From Paraphaeosphaeria minitans (Eukaryota; Ascomycota; Dothideomycetes; Pleosporales; Didymosphaeriaceae): a stretch of DNA of 64,000 nt. This document shows, piece after piece, positions 44,554-56,346 of the stretch; position 1 is the stretch's first letter, and each line of letters begins with the position of its first letter. Under the pieces are notes generated by a model. That model saw nothing but the letters and a program-made list of their open reading frames with translations, was not told where the DNA came from and searched no databases. The translations under genes and the position numbers were made by a program. The stretch covers positions 2,356,001 through 2,420,000 of the forward strand of contig WJXW01000005.1 in the NCBI GenBank assembly GCA_015832175.1, given 5' to 3'.

Positions 44554-44762
44554 ACCACGCTTGTGGTTTTCGTTTCCTGGACTTTGAAAATACCAAGATA
44601 CCCATTTGTTCAGAGTCGCGCGTTGGAGAGAGTTTGGTTTCATTCATATACAAGTGGGTATGCAGCGGTTCTCCCAACACGTGAACGCCAATCGATGCTT
44701 CTATTGTACACTATATGCCGCTTCCAGCATGTTCAATATGTTGACTCCCACACAACAACCTA

Positions 44763-45036
44763 TTATATCTCGAAACCGTAGCCCTTCATGCAGATCTTGT
44801 ATTTCGTGACGAGGTCGGCGCAGTCTTCTTGTGGGTTTTTGGCGTCAGAGAAGAGCATGCATTCGTCGCGTTTAGCTTTCTCGTCAGTGCAGACGCAGCA
44901 GGGCTGAATTAAAGTTAATAATTGCCACTGAGACCTTTCGATGAGCTCATACCTTCGGCTTCCCAGGCGTGCTGGGGGATTTCAAGTCTGCGCCCAGGTT
45001 GGCAGCGGTCGGAGGCGGAGGAGCTGGTGCTGTCAT
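44763..45036 (-). CDS. cox17: Cytochrome c oxidase copper chaperone Cox17
   Basis: Two exons, 44953-45036 and 44763-44903, with intron 44904-44952 (49 bp; GTATGA...TTCAG). Product 74 residues, the usual size. The N-terminal 28 residues are Pro/Ala-rich. Exon 2 begins with the copper-binding CC-x-C motif (PCCVC) and contains a twin CX9C pair: C-TDEKAKRDE-C and C-ADLVTKYKI-C, then MKGYGFEI at the end. Cox17 carries Cu(I) in the mitochondrial intermembrane space and hands it to Sco1 and Cox11 for cytochrome c oxidase assembly; oxidation of the CX9C pair by Mia40 traps it there. All functional cysteines are present. Confidence 0.95.
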
Positions 45037-45384
45037 CGTGTTAATCGAGTCGCGTCGCGAACAATTAGGCATGCATACTTGACTGATTTGAACCCATTGC
45101 GATGTGTGTGTGCGTGGTGTGAGGAAGTTAGAACTGCTTAACAATCGAACATGTCGAATTGCGAGGTCTTGGCATTGCCGCGGACCGATCTGATGGCGAA
45201 AGAAGGGCCCACGCGCCGGACCCCTGCAGACTGGCCAGGCCCCAAATAACCCCCACTAAGACACCAAAACATTGAACCCTTTTTGCTTCTCGTCACCCAC
45301 AACGGTATTCTTTCGGTATGTTCCCTTTGAAGAATGTGCCTAGAGATAAAAGACTAACGTACACACAGTTCAAGTCCCAACACC
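45037..45384. promoter_or_regulatory. Divergent promoter region, cox17 / RanGAP1, with a probable 5' UTR intron
   Basis: 348 bp between start codons. On the plus strand a 53 bp intron is likely at 45316-45368 (GTATGT, branch GACTAAC, acceptor CACACAG), ending 16 bases before the RanGAP start. It would be spliced out of the leader. Confidence 0.55.
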
Positions 45385-46735
45385 ATGTCTGATTCCAAGG
45401 TTTTCTCGTTGGAGGGCAAGAGCCTGAAACTCGACACTGCCGAGGACATCGAGCCCTATATTAAGGCGCTGAAGGACAACGAGGACGTGGAGGAGGTGCG
45501 CTTCTTGGGCAACACCATCGGGATAGGCGCCAGCGAAGCACTGGCCAAGGTCCTCCAGACCAAGAAGAAGCTGCAGGTACCACGCACCCCTCGTGCCCCC
45601 TGTACCCCTCGACTAACAACAACACTCCCAGGTCGCAAACTTCGCCGACGTCTTCACGGGCCGCCTCCTCTCCGAAATTCCGCAAGCGCTCTCCGCCCTC
45701 CTCACCGCCCTCCTCGCGCTGCCCAACCTCTACACCGTCAACCTCTCCGACAACGCCTTTGGTCTCAACACCCAGGCGCCCCTTGTCGACTTCCTTTCCC
45801 AGCACGTACCTCTGCGCCACCTCATTCTCAACAACAACGGCCTCGGTCCCGCCGCCGGCGTCCTCATCGCCGATGCCCTCACCGCGCTCGCCGCCAAGAA
45901 AGACGCCGCCCGCAAAGAAGGCAAAGATGTGCCCTACCTCGAGACCGTCATCTGCGGTCGCAACCGCCTCGAGAACGGCAGCATGGCCGCCTGGGCGAAG
46001 ACGTACGCCGCGCACACGGGCATCAAGGAGGTCAAGATGGTGCAGAACGGCATCCGGTCCGAGGGCATCACGCACGTGCTGAACCACGGCTTCGTGCACA
46101 GCACCGCCATCGAGACGCTCGATCTGCAGGACAACACGTTCACAGCCACCGGCGCGAAGGCGCTCGCCAACGTCGTGGGCAACTGGCCGCTCATCAAGGA
46201 CTTGGGCGTCGGCGACTGCCTGCTCAGCGGGCGCGGCGGCATCGCCTTCGCGGACGCCCTCGAAAAGGGGAACAACACCAAGCTCGAGATACTGCGCCTC
46301 GAATTCAACGAGATCAACGCCAAAGGCGTCGCCGGGCTCGCTGCTGCACTGCCCCACCTCCCCGCCCTCCGTCGCATCGAGCTCGAAGGCAACAAATTCG
46401 ACGCCGAAGACGCCTCCATCGGCACCCTCCGCGAGCAACTCTCCCAGCGCCGCGAAGCCGCCGGCGTCGACGACGAGGACGACGAGAACTGGGGCGTGGG
46501 CGAGTTGGAGGAGTTGGAGTCTGAAGACGAGGATGAGGAGGAGGACGAGGAGGAGGAAGCCAAGGCCGCCAGCGACGATGAGGACGAGGGCGTCGAAGCG
46601 CAGGAGAAGGCTGCAAGGGATATCATTGCGGACCAGCAGGCGGAGGAGGCGAATGTGAGCCAGAAGAGCGACAAGGATGTTGATGAGCTTGCGGATGCGC
46701 TGGCGAAGACGGAGATCAAGGCGAAGCAGGGTTGA
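45385..46735 (+). CDS. rna1: Ran GTPase-activating protein 1 (Rna1)
   Basis: Two exons, 45385-45576 and 45632-46735, with a 55 bp intron (GTACCA...CCCAG). Product 431 residues. It is a leucine-rich-repeat protein: repeats such as EEVRFLGNTIG, LYTVNLSDNAFG, LRHLILNNNGLGPAAG, IETLDLQDNTFTATG and LEILRLEFNEINAKG run over residues ~30-340. The repeat-1 arginine/asparagine region of RanGAP is present (TVICGRNRLENGS). The tail has the expected acidic stretch (EDEDEEEDEEEEA). RanGAP stimulates GTP hydrolysis by Ran in the cytoplasm and so sets the nuclear transport gradient. The fungal form lacks the SUMO-targeted C-terminal domain of animals, as here. Confidence 0.95.
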
Positions 46736-47237
46736 GCGGCAGATTCTACCACGAAGTAGCTCCACTCTGGTAGGATGACTTTGGGGGTGGTGTATGGAAC
46801 GGTGACAGACAGGCGTCTGAGTTTGGAATTTGGGTAGGGGCGGGCATGTGCATACGATTGACGAGATACCACGAGCAGGATGGGATAGGAGGGGATAGTA
46901 TAGGATAGCAATAGATCGCAGCACGTAACTACGTACATCTTACCAATTTTTCTAATCATGGGCTGCCTATACTCATCATTTGAGAAATGCAAAGCGTGCA
47001 GACTGGAAGAACACAGTAACACAAGTCAAGGCAACAATGGTGGGGAGGCGAAACTTCAAGTACTACATGCATATGTAGTGCCCGTCCTGATACTGCCCCT
47101 GTTCATGAGCCTTCATTCCAACTATCCATGCGCCCGTACTAACTATACATCGATTGATTTCATCACCCAATGCTTGGTTCTGAGTTATCCGTGACTGCAA
47201 TTGACCTGAGTCTCGAATTTAAGCTCGTGGTCTCCCC
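46736..47237. other. Convergent intergenic region, RanGAP1 / SMP-domain gene
   Basis: 3' flanks of converging genes. No gene or repeat recognised. Confidence 0.5.
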
Positions 47238-48272
47238 CTAGTGCGCCTCTACCGCGCTGCTGTTGCGGGTGTGGTGAGGAACCTGCTTGTTCTCCGCCAA
47301 GATGTGCGTAGTGGCCTCTTTGGCAACGATCACTGGCGCGGGAGTGGAAGGGATCTGACGGTTCGAGGCGCTGAAGCGGTCGGCATAAGCTTGGATGGAC
47401 TCGTTGGTGGAATCGCTGAGGGAAAGGGCACGCTCGCGCTTCGCAGCGATCGACTGAGCCTTAGCAGTCAGGCCGCCCTTCTCGGTATGGCCATGAGCAC
47501 GAGCTTCGAGGGAGTGGAGATAGTCGGCTTCAGTCTTGGTGACGGTACCCTCCTCAATCTTGGGCTTGATTCTAGCAAGCTCTTTCTGCAACTCAGGCTC
47601 CAACTCAGGCTGGATCGCATGGGGTCCACCAATTGCCCGCTGCATCCCTGAAAACGAGTCAGTACTCTGAGTTCATCCAGGCTGAGCAATGCGCTGTCTA
47701 CGACATTTGCCCCAGCTCGAACTCCAGGTGCGGAAACTTGGTTTACTCACTGCTGACGATCTCTTGCGTGGCCTTGAGGAGATCAGGAGTCACGAAGCTG
47801 GGGTTGCTATCTACGGCGGCCTTAAGATCATTGACGAGAACGTGCTGGGTGTGGTGAGGTTCATTCACCATGTGCGGCTGGTCCGCCCGAGCGTCCAGCT
47901 GCTGGAGGTCCTGGCTGGCCAAGGCGAGAGACTCGACGGCGGAAACGATTGAGGCAGAGCGGCGATCGGTGACCTCGACCTGCTCGCTCAGGCGACGTGC
48001 ATCCTCGGGAGTGATGCTCAGCGGATCAGTCCGCAGCTTGTCGAGGACCTTCTTGAAGTGAGCATATTGGTTCGAGCCGTCGATTGAAAGGACCTGGGAG
48101 TCACGTTCAGACTCCAGCTTCACACAAACGAGATGATGGGCAATCGTGAGTGTCGAAGAGACATCAGGGAAAGCCCAGTAGCAAGCGTGTGCTTGGTTGA
48201 CAGGTGCGATCCAGACAATACGTATTCGGCATGACTTACGACGTTCTCCAAGTGCTCGCTGGAAGACGACAT
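47238..48272 (-). CDS. SMP (seed maturation protein) domain protein, LEA-like
   Basis: Three exons: 48240-48272, 47751-48093, 47238-47647 (introns of 146 and 103 bp; donors GTAAGT and GTGAGT). Product 261 residues, starting MSSSSEHLENVV. The central part carries SMP-type segments: ITPEDARRLSEQVEVTDRR, then SIVSAVESLAL, and later GTVTKTEADYLHSLEARAHG. The whole protein is hydrophilic, rich in Ala, Glu, Gln, Ser and His, with no membrane segment or signal peptide. SMP is a plant late-embryogenesis-abundant family. Fungal members are known and are thought to protect dormant or dried cells, but that function is inferred. Introns here are longer than the window's norm. Confidence 0.7.
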
Positions 48273-50461
48273 GGTGTGGTGCCCGATGGTCGATAGATGA
48301 GCAGAAGTGAATCGGAGTATTGGCTGAGTGTCGGCAGCGCAAAAGGGTGGTGGACTGCTTGGGAGTTCGGGGTTGCAAGAGGACTCTCCCCGCGACAGTG
48401 TTTATGTAGTGACGTTGGTGCATGCGGGAGCAGGTGCCACAGGAGCAAACGGCAGGCACTCTTCACTTCAACTGACCGGAACGTGCTAGCGCGGTGAGAA
48501 AGGGCAGGAGCGTGACGAGACAGGGCAGGAGTGTGACGAGAAAGGGCAGTAGTATGACGGCCCAAGCGCCGCGCACTTGATGTTACTGTAGATGGACAAT
48601 GCCGCGATGGTAGACTCAGAGTACAAGAATCAACTTACATACGTGGCAAGAGAACTGCCCATATCTACGGGAGAGGTTACTGCGACAGAAATAATTGCAG
48701 CTCTGTCCGGCTTGTGCAGCTTGCTGCTGGTGAGCCTCATGGAACATGTTAGCAAGCCTGTTGCGCTGCGCAGCTTCGCCTTGGACAGTATGCACTAGCA
48801 TTCACACTCGCAACGCGATCTTCCCCACTTGAGCCCCGTCCCCCTCATTAAAGAGTGTATGTGTAGAGTGATGGAATATGGGTCTTGGTGTCTGTAACAT
48901 CGAAAGGTAAGTGTAATGAGTAGTGCATCAAGGCTCGCAGTCTCTCTAGAAAGGCCGTGGAATGCTGGACCACGACAGAATACATGATGGTGTTGCGAGG
49001 CGCTATCTGAGCATGCGATGGAGGAAGTGCAGTAGATTCGCATCGAGACGGCCATTATAGGGTGGCAGTTACGTTGTAGAACACCACTACCACCCTGTAT
49101 GTGTACAACTACCAAACGACAAGGGAAAACAGAACGAGAAAAGAAAGGGACCTGGCGCGAGTGGTTCTTCCAGTGCGACGGTGATAGATACTTGCAAGCG
49201 TCTGATGAGACAGATCTCAAAGCAAACTAGCGTAGATCCGTTTCCCGTACTGAGTAGACGTGGAAAAGCGCGACTCGTACTAGTCATTCGTTCTGACGTC
49301 ATCTGGACTGACGACTGAGTCAGCATATCTCTCTGTAACTAGTGCCTCGAAAAGTCTTCGGGCAGCATACCTAGAGACGCGAATTTTGCTCCGTCACCTT
49401 TTTACTCACAGGTACATACTCCACGCAGAAGATGGGTAATTGTGTTTGTGAAGGATGCGACCAGGCAATGACAAGTCAGCACACGACATCTTGCCATCTG
49501 GAGATCTCTGTGGGACGATCGACTCGGGGTCGGAATCTGGACACATCCGTCTGGCGTGTCGTGGAATCTGGATACAGTCGATCGTCAGCGGTGGGCCCCC
49601 ACGCACGGCAAAGGGAACACCAAGTTGATGAGCCACCATCCTTGATCGCGTCCGCCCTTGCCGCAAGCCATCACGCTCGCGGGCCCGTTGGAATAAGGAG
49701 GCAGTACCTAGAATGCGGTGATCAGCTGGGGCGCAGAGCAGATTGGACAGCACGGCGGACGCGGAATCTGCTCTCAGACAGCATCGGTCGGGTTCAGTGC
49801 AGATCAGATCGCGAACGCCACGGCTTGGCCACAAGTGGATATTTGGCTTTGGCGAGCGTGCTCTGCGTTGTGGGACCTGCATCGGTGACGTCGCATGCAA
49901 GAAAAAAAGACGGGGTCGCCCGGCACCGAACCAAACAACGCAATGCACGCTTGTGGACGTGCAACGTGCGGCGGCAATCTTTCTTGAGACAGTTTCCCTT
50001 CCCAACGCCGAGCGTGGACGGTCCCACCCAAACGCCCAGCGGCACTCTGCGCTGCTTCCGCGACCTTCATTTGCAGCGACCCAGTTTTCTTCAAGACCGT
50101 CGCTCCGATCCTGGCTGACTAGAGAATGAAAAGCGTTGATCAGGGCCGCACGCCCCAACTCATCGACCCTCGCCCTTGGCTCCTCAAATACTGTGAAGAC
50201 ACACACCGACCCGCCATCTGATCCTTCTGCTTGGGCCTGGCATCTCAACCTCCCTGCCATATTCATCTCTCAGCATAGGCCGTTCCATCCTCTCGCAAGC
50301 GTCTGATCTACTTATCGTCACTCGCTGATGTAATTTTCCTAATTGACCGTCCTCAACCCCAACACCAAAACTAGCAGGGACGGCATACCAGCCGCGTCGG
50401 GCCAATCGCCAACGCGAGCCTCAAAAACTTCAACACCCACCATACACATCGGACGCCCATC
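48273..50461. other. 2.2 kb divergent intergenic region, SMP gene / mechanosensitive channel gene
   Basis: Contains both promoters and probably a long 5' leader for the channel gene. A 286-codon minus-strand frame (49406-50266) has scrambled composition and no similarity, so I do not call it. A short repeated GACGAGAAAGGGCAG/GGGCAGGAG element is seen at 48495-48550. Confidence 0.5.
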
Positions 50462-53400
50462 ATGGCCACTCCAGTCGAGCGGCCCGAGCCGACCTACGAC
50501 ATGGACAGCAACACCCACATACCAACACACATGCCAGCCGCGTCGGCGCATGGTCAGCCATCCTCAGATGACGACGGCACCTTTGTAGGAGAAGATCTGA
50601 ACAAGGAGAACTTGGATCCAGAAAAACACACAGGCCCGGCTCCTTTTCCGCAGCTCGACACTGGCGTTGGCCGACCCCGAGCGGGTAGCCACCTAACTGT
50701 CGACACAGTTCACTTGGGTCCACCGGGATCGTTGCAGTCTCCATCGCAGTCTCGGGAGCAAGCCAGCCGTTTGAATGACGAAATTGCCATGCTTCAAGTA
50801 GAGCGCCAGGTTTCCAATGCTGTTGAAGGCCTCGGAGGAGGACAGTCAACATCCCGATCCATGCGACGAACTCGCTCGCGTCGGGAAGAGCCCGAGGATG
50901 AGTTCGATGTGGCCACGAACCCTTTGCACGAGAAAGCTGCACTCTACAAACCGCCTGAGAACCCATCGACCCAAGTGTCTCGCTTTTTCAAGAAAGTTCA
51001 CAATTCGAGTTGGGTGGTTCGATACTTCACCTATATTACTCCGTTGGTTCTGATCATTCTCATCCCGCTTCTGCTGGGAGCGCTACTCTTCAAGAGCGCG
51101 TCCGTAGGCGGTGTTGAGATGTCCTGGTTCTGTATCTGGCTCTTGATCGTCTGGTTGTCGCTCTGGGCCAGCAGGTCGATGGCCAAATGCCTCCCTTGGC
51201 CCATCGGCTTGGTCTCGAGTCTCTTCACAAACAACGATAAGAAATGGCGAGACATGGGCAAGCAACTCGAACTCCCCGCGACGCTGTTCTTCTGGTTCCT
51301 CGCTATCGAGATATCCTTCCTCCCCACTATGAAGCACCACCACGTGAACGGCAACACAGCTACAAAGAACTGGGAAGTTATTCTGAACAAGATCCTCATC
51401 TCGCTCCTCGTGGGAATGACGCTCAACTTTATTGAAAAGATCATTATCCAGCTCATTGCTATCAGCTTCCACTTGCGCACATATGCCGACAGGATCGAGT
51501 TGAACAAGTTCCAAATCGGTAGCTTGGCTAAGCTTTACAAATATTCGAAAGATAAGATTGCCATGGAGGACTCTGAGTTTGAAGCAAAAGAAGGAGGTAT
51601 GACAGCTGGTGCTCGTACACCAGGCCAATACATCAAGGAGGCACAAAAGAATACCAAGGAAGCCTTCAACAAGTTTGGCGACATTGCTGGAAAAGTTGCT
51701 GGAGATTTCACTGGCCGAGAAATTACTGGGAGTGGTCATCCAAATCAGGTCGTCCTGGCGCTTCTCGGTAGCACAAGCGGCAGTCAGGTCCTGGCCAGAC
51801 GTTTGTATCGAACCTTCGCCCGCCCGGAAACGGAGACAGTATACCAGGATGACTTGAAGTTCGCTTTCGAAAACAACGATGAGGCAGATGCGGCATTTTC
51901 CATGTTCGACAAGGACATGAACGGCGACATCTCCATGGAAGAATTGGAGGCGGTCTGCGTTGAGATTGGCCGTGAGCGAAAGTCCATCACTGCGTCGTTA
52001 AAGGATCTAGACTCCGTGGTCAGCAAGCTCGATGATGTGTTCCTGTTCATCGTTGTCGTCATCACCTTACTCGTTTTCATCTCCGTTATCTCGACTTCTG
52101 CGGCAGGTGTTCTCACATCCGCCGGGTCTTCGGTCCTTGCTCTGTCCTGGCTTTTCTCAGCCACTGCGCAAGAATTTCTGCAGTCGCTCATTTTCGTCTT
52201 CGTGAAGCATCCTTTCGATGTTGGAGACCGCGTCACGATCTATGGTAACACTGGTACCGCGGGTCTCGGTGACGATTACTTCGTAAAAGAGATCGCCTTG
52301 CTCTACACTGAGTTCAAGAAGATGGAAGGGCACGTCGTACAAGCGCCCAACAGCTACCTAAACACCTTGTTCATCCTCAACCAGCGTCGTTCTGGTGCTC
52401 TTGCCGAAGCTGTGCCGGTCGTCATCAAATTCGGCACTACCCTCGAGCAGATCGACTCTTTGCGTCAACGGTTGCTGGAGTTCGTGACTGCCGAAAAGCG
52501 CGAATACGGGTCCAACATCCTTACAGAGTTGAGACAAGTCACCGAAGTTCACTCTCTTACGCTCAATGTCGTCTTCTTCTATAAGTCCAACTGGCAGAAC
52601 GAGCTGCTTCGTCTCCAACGCCGCAACAAGTTCATATGTTGCTTGATGGTATCGATGCAGGAATGCGGGGTCGAAGGACCGCGTATGCGCTACCCTGGAC
52701 AGAAGGAATCCTTCCCTCTCTACACGCAACATCTTCCTCACGAGGCTACACCTGGCGTTGGCCACAACGGAACACCAGATAACCCGAGCGGAATGCTCCA
52801 CCAAGAAGCCCAAGACGAACCGATTGTGCCTGCGCCGGCCTACACCCCATCTTCTCGCAATGGAAATGAAGGCGCTCCCGGACGACAGCAATCCGTTCTC
52901 CGTACTACTAGTACACGCGCTCGCGGTGAGTCAATGGCAGCCATGGGCCGCCGTGTTGACTTCTCGCTTGGTATGAAGGATGTCAACTTCGCCGAGATTC
53001 CAGGCGATGTCTTTGAGGATCGAGAGATTGCCACCCAGCAGAGAGCCACAATTGTCAGAGTAACGTCTCCTTCCCGGAGCTCGACCGAACGCCGCTCCTC
53101 CAACGATATGGCTCGATCAACCTCGATTGCCTCTCGTCCTAGCCACCAGACCAGTCGTCTCCAGCGTGTGAACACGGATAGTTCGCAACCGCGGGAGCGC
53201 AGCATCCACAGGAACCGCTTCTTTGGCCGCAACCGTTCCCGTGGCCAAGATGAGGAGGCTGCCATGGCCGACATTCCCGAGAGCGATTCGAGCGACAGCA
53301 AAGAGAAGCTTGATCCGCGCTCCGGCCTCGTCAGCCCACGAGCCGTCAGAACGAGCGCCGAAGATGGGCGTCGTCCAGTGGAGAGCTCAGGCGCCCTGGA

Positions 53401-53473
53401 GCCTATCGACCAACGCTCCCATGCACCGATCCACCCCCAGCCAGAGGACTTGGAGATGAGGCGATTCCACTAA
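50462..53473 (+). CDS. MscS-type mechanosensitive ion channel with EF-hand (Msy1/Msy2-like)
   Basis: Single exon, 1003 residues, start in good context (CATCATGGCC). A ~170-residue hydrophilic N-terminus precedes four to five membrane helices ([62 protein letters not shown]). An EF-hand loop lies at about residues 483-494 ([12 protein letters not shown]), with calcium ligands intact. Then comes the MscS core ([20 protein letters not shown]-like helix; [13 protein letters not shown], residues ~520-700). The last ~250 residues are disordered and Ser/Arg-rich. In S. pombe, Msy1 and Msy2 are ER-associated channels that limit Ca2+ rise and cell death on hypo-osmotic shock. Domain order and length match them. 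Confidence 0.92.
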   Translation: MATPVERPEPTYDMDSNTHIPTHMPAASAHGQPSSDDDGTFVGEDLNKENLDPEKHTGPAPFPQLDTGVGRPRAGSHLTVDTVHLGPPGSLQSPSQSREQASRLNDEIAMLQVERQVSNAVEGLGGGQSTSRSMRRTRSRREEPEDEFDVATNPLHEKAALYKPPENPSTQVSRFFKKVHNSSWVVRYFTYITPLVLIILIPLLLGALLFKSASVGGVEMSWFCIWLLIVWLSLWASRSMAKCLPWPIGLVSSLFTNNDKKWRDMGKQLELPATLFFWFLAIEISFLPTMKHHHVNGNTATKNWEVILNKILISLLVGMTLNFIEKIIIQLIAISFHLRTYADRIELNKFQIGSLAKLYKYSKDKIAMEDSEFEAKEGGMTAGARTPGQYIKEAQKNTKEAFNKFGDIAGKVAGDFTGREITGSGHPNQVVLALLGSTSGSQVLARRLYRTFARPETETVYQDDLKFAFENNDEADAAFSMFDKDMNGDISMEELEAVCVEIGRERKSITASLKDLDSVVSKLDDVFLFIVVVITLLVFISVISTSAAGVLTSAGSSVLALSWLFSATAQEFLQSLIFVFVKHPFDVGDRVTIYGNTGTAGLGDDYFVKEIALLYTEFKKMEGHVVQAPNSYLNTLFILNQRRSGALAEAVPVVIKFGTTLEQIDSLRQRLLEFVTAEKREYGSNILTELRQVTEVHSLTLNVVFFYKSNWQNELLRLQRRNKFICCLMVSMQECGVEGPRMRYPGQKESFPLYTQHLPHEATPGVGHNGTPDNPSGMLHQEAQDEPIVPAPAYTPSSRNGNEGAPGRQQSVLRTTSTRARGESMAAMGRRVDFSLGMKDVNFAEIPGDVFEDREIATQQRATIVRVTSPSRSSTERRSSNDMARSTSIASRPSHQTSRLQRVNTDSSQPRERSIHRNRFFGRNRSRGQDEEAAMADIPESDSSDSKEKLDPRSGLVSPRAVRTSAEDGRRPVESSGALEPIDQRSHAPIHPQPEDLEMRRFH

Positions 53474-54339
53474 ATCACAAAATCACAACGATCGCGGTCT
53501 TTTATTTCCTTATATCATCAAACTGCACCAATCCAGCGCGGAGAGCAGCATAGAGAAAAGCGAAAGCATGGCGGATAGTTGTTTGGCGTTGAGTCCCGGT
53601 GCTGAGCAGCAGTGGGCTAAGAATCTTTTCTTCTTCTTCTTCTTCTTGTCGTAATTAGCGTCCCCCTTAGATATAGCTTAGACTGGTGTCTCAGCTGAGA
53701 CCAATCAATTCAGCATTACATTCAAAGAGACCGATCAAGTTGCATTATATCTAAAGTCAGACTTCGTGATGTATGGTTGGGAACGTTGCAATGCGCAGTT
53801 CACAATGAAATAGGTGTCTGCGGACTTCATGCAATGAAGGTAATGCTCTTGCGCGTCATCATGGGTGACGCTGTGTAATATGATGATGGATGCAAGATCT
53901 CTTTGAATCAATGTGAAGATCAGCATAGGTAGGTTCGGCGGGCGTTGCACCTGGCCGGCGTCACCGTCTACGCGAGAGCAGGTGGATACACACCAGCACA
54001 AGCGTAACTTTTCGACCCGTCTTGAGCCTAGTCATACACAGACGCGACCGAGGCGCGTCAACCACTTTCCGCTTCCGCACCCAGCTTGCGGCAGAGAGTG
54101 CGACAGCGGCGGTGGATAAAGACAAGTGCCAGCCAATGTCCAATCGCGTGCAGAGAGCCCCTTCCGCGGTGGCCTATGCGCTCCCTAACCGTAAACACAC
54201 GCAGGGCCCCGCACAAACCCACAGTACCACGCCGCTCACCGCTTCATCGCATAGACGGCAGTACACGACAACGCTCCGGTCCGCCTTTTCACCCTTTTCT
54301 TCCTCGGTCTGTTTGATACAGCACTGAACAACGCCGAAA
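53474..54339. other. Intergenic region, channel gene / alpha-tubulin gene
   Basis: (TTC)n at 53628-53647 in the likely 3' UTR of the channel gene. The remainder is the alpha-tubulin promoter and leader. No gene called. Confidence 0.5.
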
Positions 54340-56068
54340 ATGCGAGGAGAGGTGCGTATACATCTCACACAGCCCATTGTTTACGCGTATCGAGGGGAGA
54401 GAGGGGTGTTCGTCTCGGCTGCTAGGGAGCCATCTTGAGCATTGCCGGAGAGCAATTGGACCAATTCGCGCCGAACGTTGATGGCAGCCTCGAAACCTCG
54501 CTGACCACTCCATTGTTGCAGATCTGCCACCTTCACATTGGCCAGGCTGGTGTCCAGCTCGGTAACAGTGCCTGGGAACTGTACGCGCCCTTCACCCGCC
54601 TCTGCATACGAGACGCCCCGACTGACCGGCGTCCAGGTACCTGCTGGAGCACGGCCTGAAGGCTGACGGTCGCCCCGACCCTGATGCCCAGGATGTCGCC
54701 GAGGGTGGCTCCTACGAGACCTTCTTCACCGAGACTGGCAGCGGCAAGTACGTGCCACGCTCCATCTTTGTCGACTTGGATCCCTCCCCGATCGACGAAA
54801 TCCGTACTGGACCCTACCGCCAGCTCTACCACCCTGAGCTTTTGCTGAGCGGCAAGGAAGATGCTGCCAACAACTATGCCCGCGGCCACTACACCGTTGG
54901 CAAGGAGATGGTCGACGGCGTCATCGAGCGCATCCGGCGCGTTGCTGGTAGGATTTAGCCCAGCAACGGTCATACGGGAGGCGGTGACTGACCTTACTAG
55001 ACAACTGCTCGTCCCTTCAGGGTTTCCTCATCTTCCACTCCTTTGGCGGCGGAACCGGGTCCGGATTTGGTGCTCTCCTCCTTGAGCGCCTCTCTACCGA
55101 CTACGGCAAGAAGTGCAAGCTTGAGTTCGCCGTATATCCTGCCCCTCGTGTCTCGACCTCCGTTGTTGAGCCCTACAACGCGGTCCTGTCCACCCACAGC
55201 ACGATTGAGAACTCTGACTGCACTTTCCTTGTTGACAATGAGGCCGTGTACGATATCTGCCGTCGCAACCTGGACATCCCCCGCCCAAATTACGAGCACC
55301 TGAATCGTCTGATTGCCCAGGTCGTCAGCTCCATCACCTCGAGCTTGCGATTCGATGGTGCGCTCAATGTTGATCTGAACGAGTTCCAGACCAACTTGGT
55401 CCCGTACCCGCGTATCCACTACCCGCTCATCAGCTACGCCCCTGTCGTTTCGGCCAAGAAGAGCTCCCACGAGAGCTTCAAGGTCTCCGAATTGACTTTC
55501 CAGTGTAATTTTTTCCAACCCCTGGCACTTCCACGGCTGACATGACCAGGCTTCGAGCCCAACAACCAAATGGTTGTCTGTGACCCGCGCAATGGCAAGT
55601 ACATGGCCGTCGCGCTTTTGTACCGCGGAGACATTGTCCCTCGCGACTGCACGGTCGCAGCCGCTGCTCTCAAGGCCAAGTCATCTTTCAACCTCGTCGA
55701 ATGGTGCCCTACTGGTTTCAAGCTCGGCATCAACTACACCAAGTGAGTGACCGGATCGTCGCGACATCTGACGTGCCAGCTAACTCCTGTACAGGCCCAT
55801 AAGCCCTCCTGGAAGCGAGCTCGCCTCGGTCGACCGCAGCGTTTCTATGCTCAGCAACACCACTGCCATCGCCGAGGCTTGGTCTCGTCTGGATCACAAG
55901 TTCGATCTCATGTACTCCAAGCGCGCATTCGTCCACTGGTATGTTGGTGAGGGTATGGAGGAAGGCGAGTTTTCCGAGGCCCGTGAAGATTTGGCGGCGC
56001 TTGAGAAGGACTATGAGGAGGTGGCCAGCGACTCTCTTGACGAGGGCGTAGAGGAGGGCGAATACTAG
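54340..56068 (+). CDS. tubB: Alpha-tubulin, divergent (tubB-like) isotype
   Basis: Six exons: 54340-54351, 54522-54580, 54637-54947, 55001-55504, 55550-55742, 55795-56068 (introns of 170, 56, 53, 45 and 52 bp). Product 450 residues, exactly the family length. It begins [20 protein letters not shown]; the tubulin GTP-binding motif GGGTGSG is at about residue 142. The catalytic alpha-tubulin helix 8 Glu region and the end VEEGEY, with a C-terminal Tyr, are present. Alpha-tubulin pairs with beta-tubulin to form microtubules. The N-terminus (MRGE...HLHIGQAG) resembles Aspergillus TubB more than the MREVISIN-type TubA, so this is likely the second, sexual-development-linked isotype; I give that symbol tentatively. 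The first intron splits codons after only four residues, common in fungal tubulin genes. Confidence 0.93.
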
Positions 56069-56346
56069 GCCGAATATACCCTGTGAGACAACAGCACGTC
56101 CTTTGGTGGCTTTGGGAGCATCGGATTGATTCTCGGGTTCCTGCAGAGTTGGCATAGCGTATCGTGTTAGCTGCATCGTCAATATAAGCTTCGATCATTT
56201 CGAATGTGTCGATCCATGGTTCGCATGGCTCGTGGGTTGATGCTTGGTAGGCTGACTCAAGAGGGACCGACGGTCTGTGCACAGCATCATAGCTCCGGAT
56301 TCCCCGCAGTTCAGTACAATCTTCCAACATCACGCCATTGCTCACG

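Noticed and set aside
45461..46924. 487-codon open frame on the minus strand
   Set aside because: Antisense to RanGAP1. Its protein is an artefact of the strong third-position C/G bias of the real gene and has no domain.
49406..50266. 286-codon minus-strand frame
   Set aside because: Lies in the channel gene's upstream region; scrambled composition, no domain, no splice partners.
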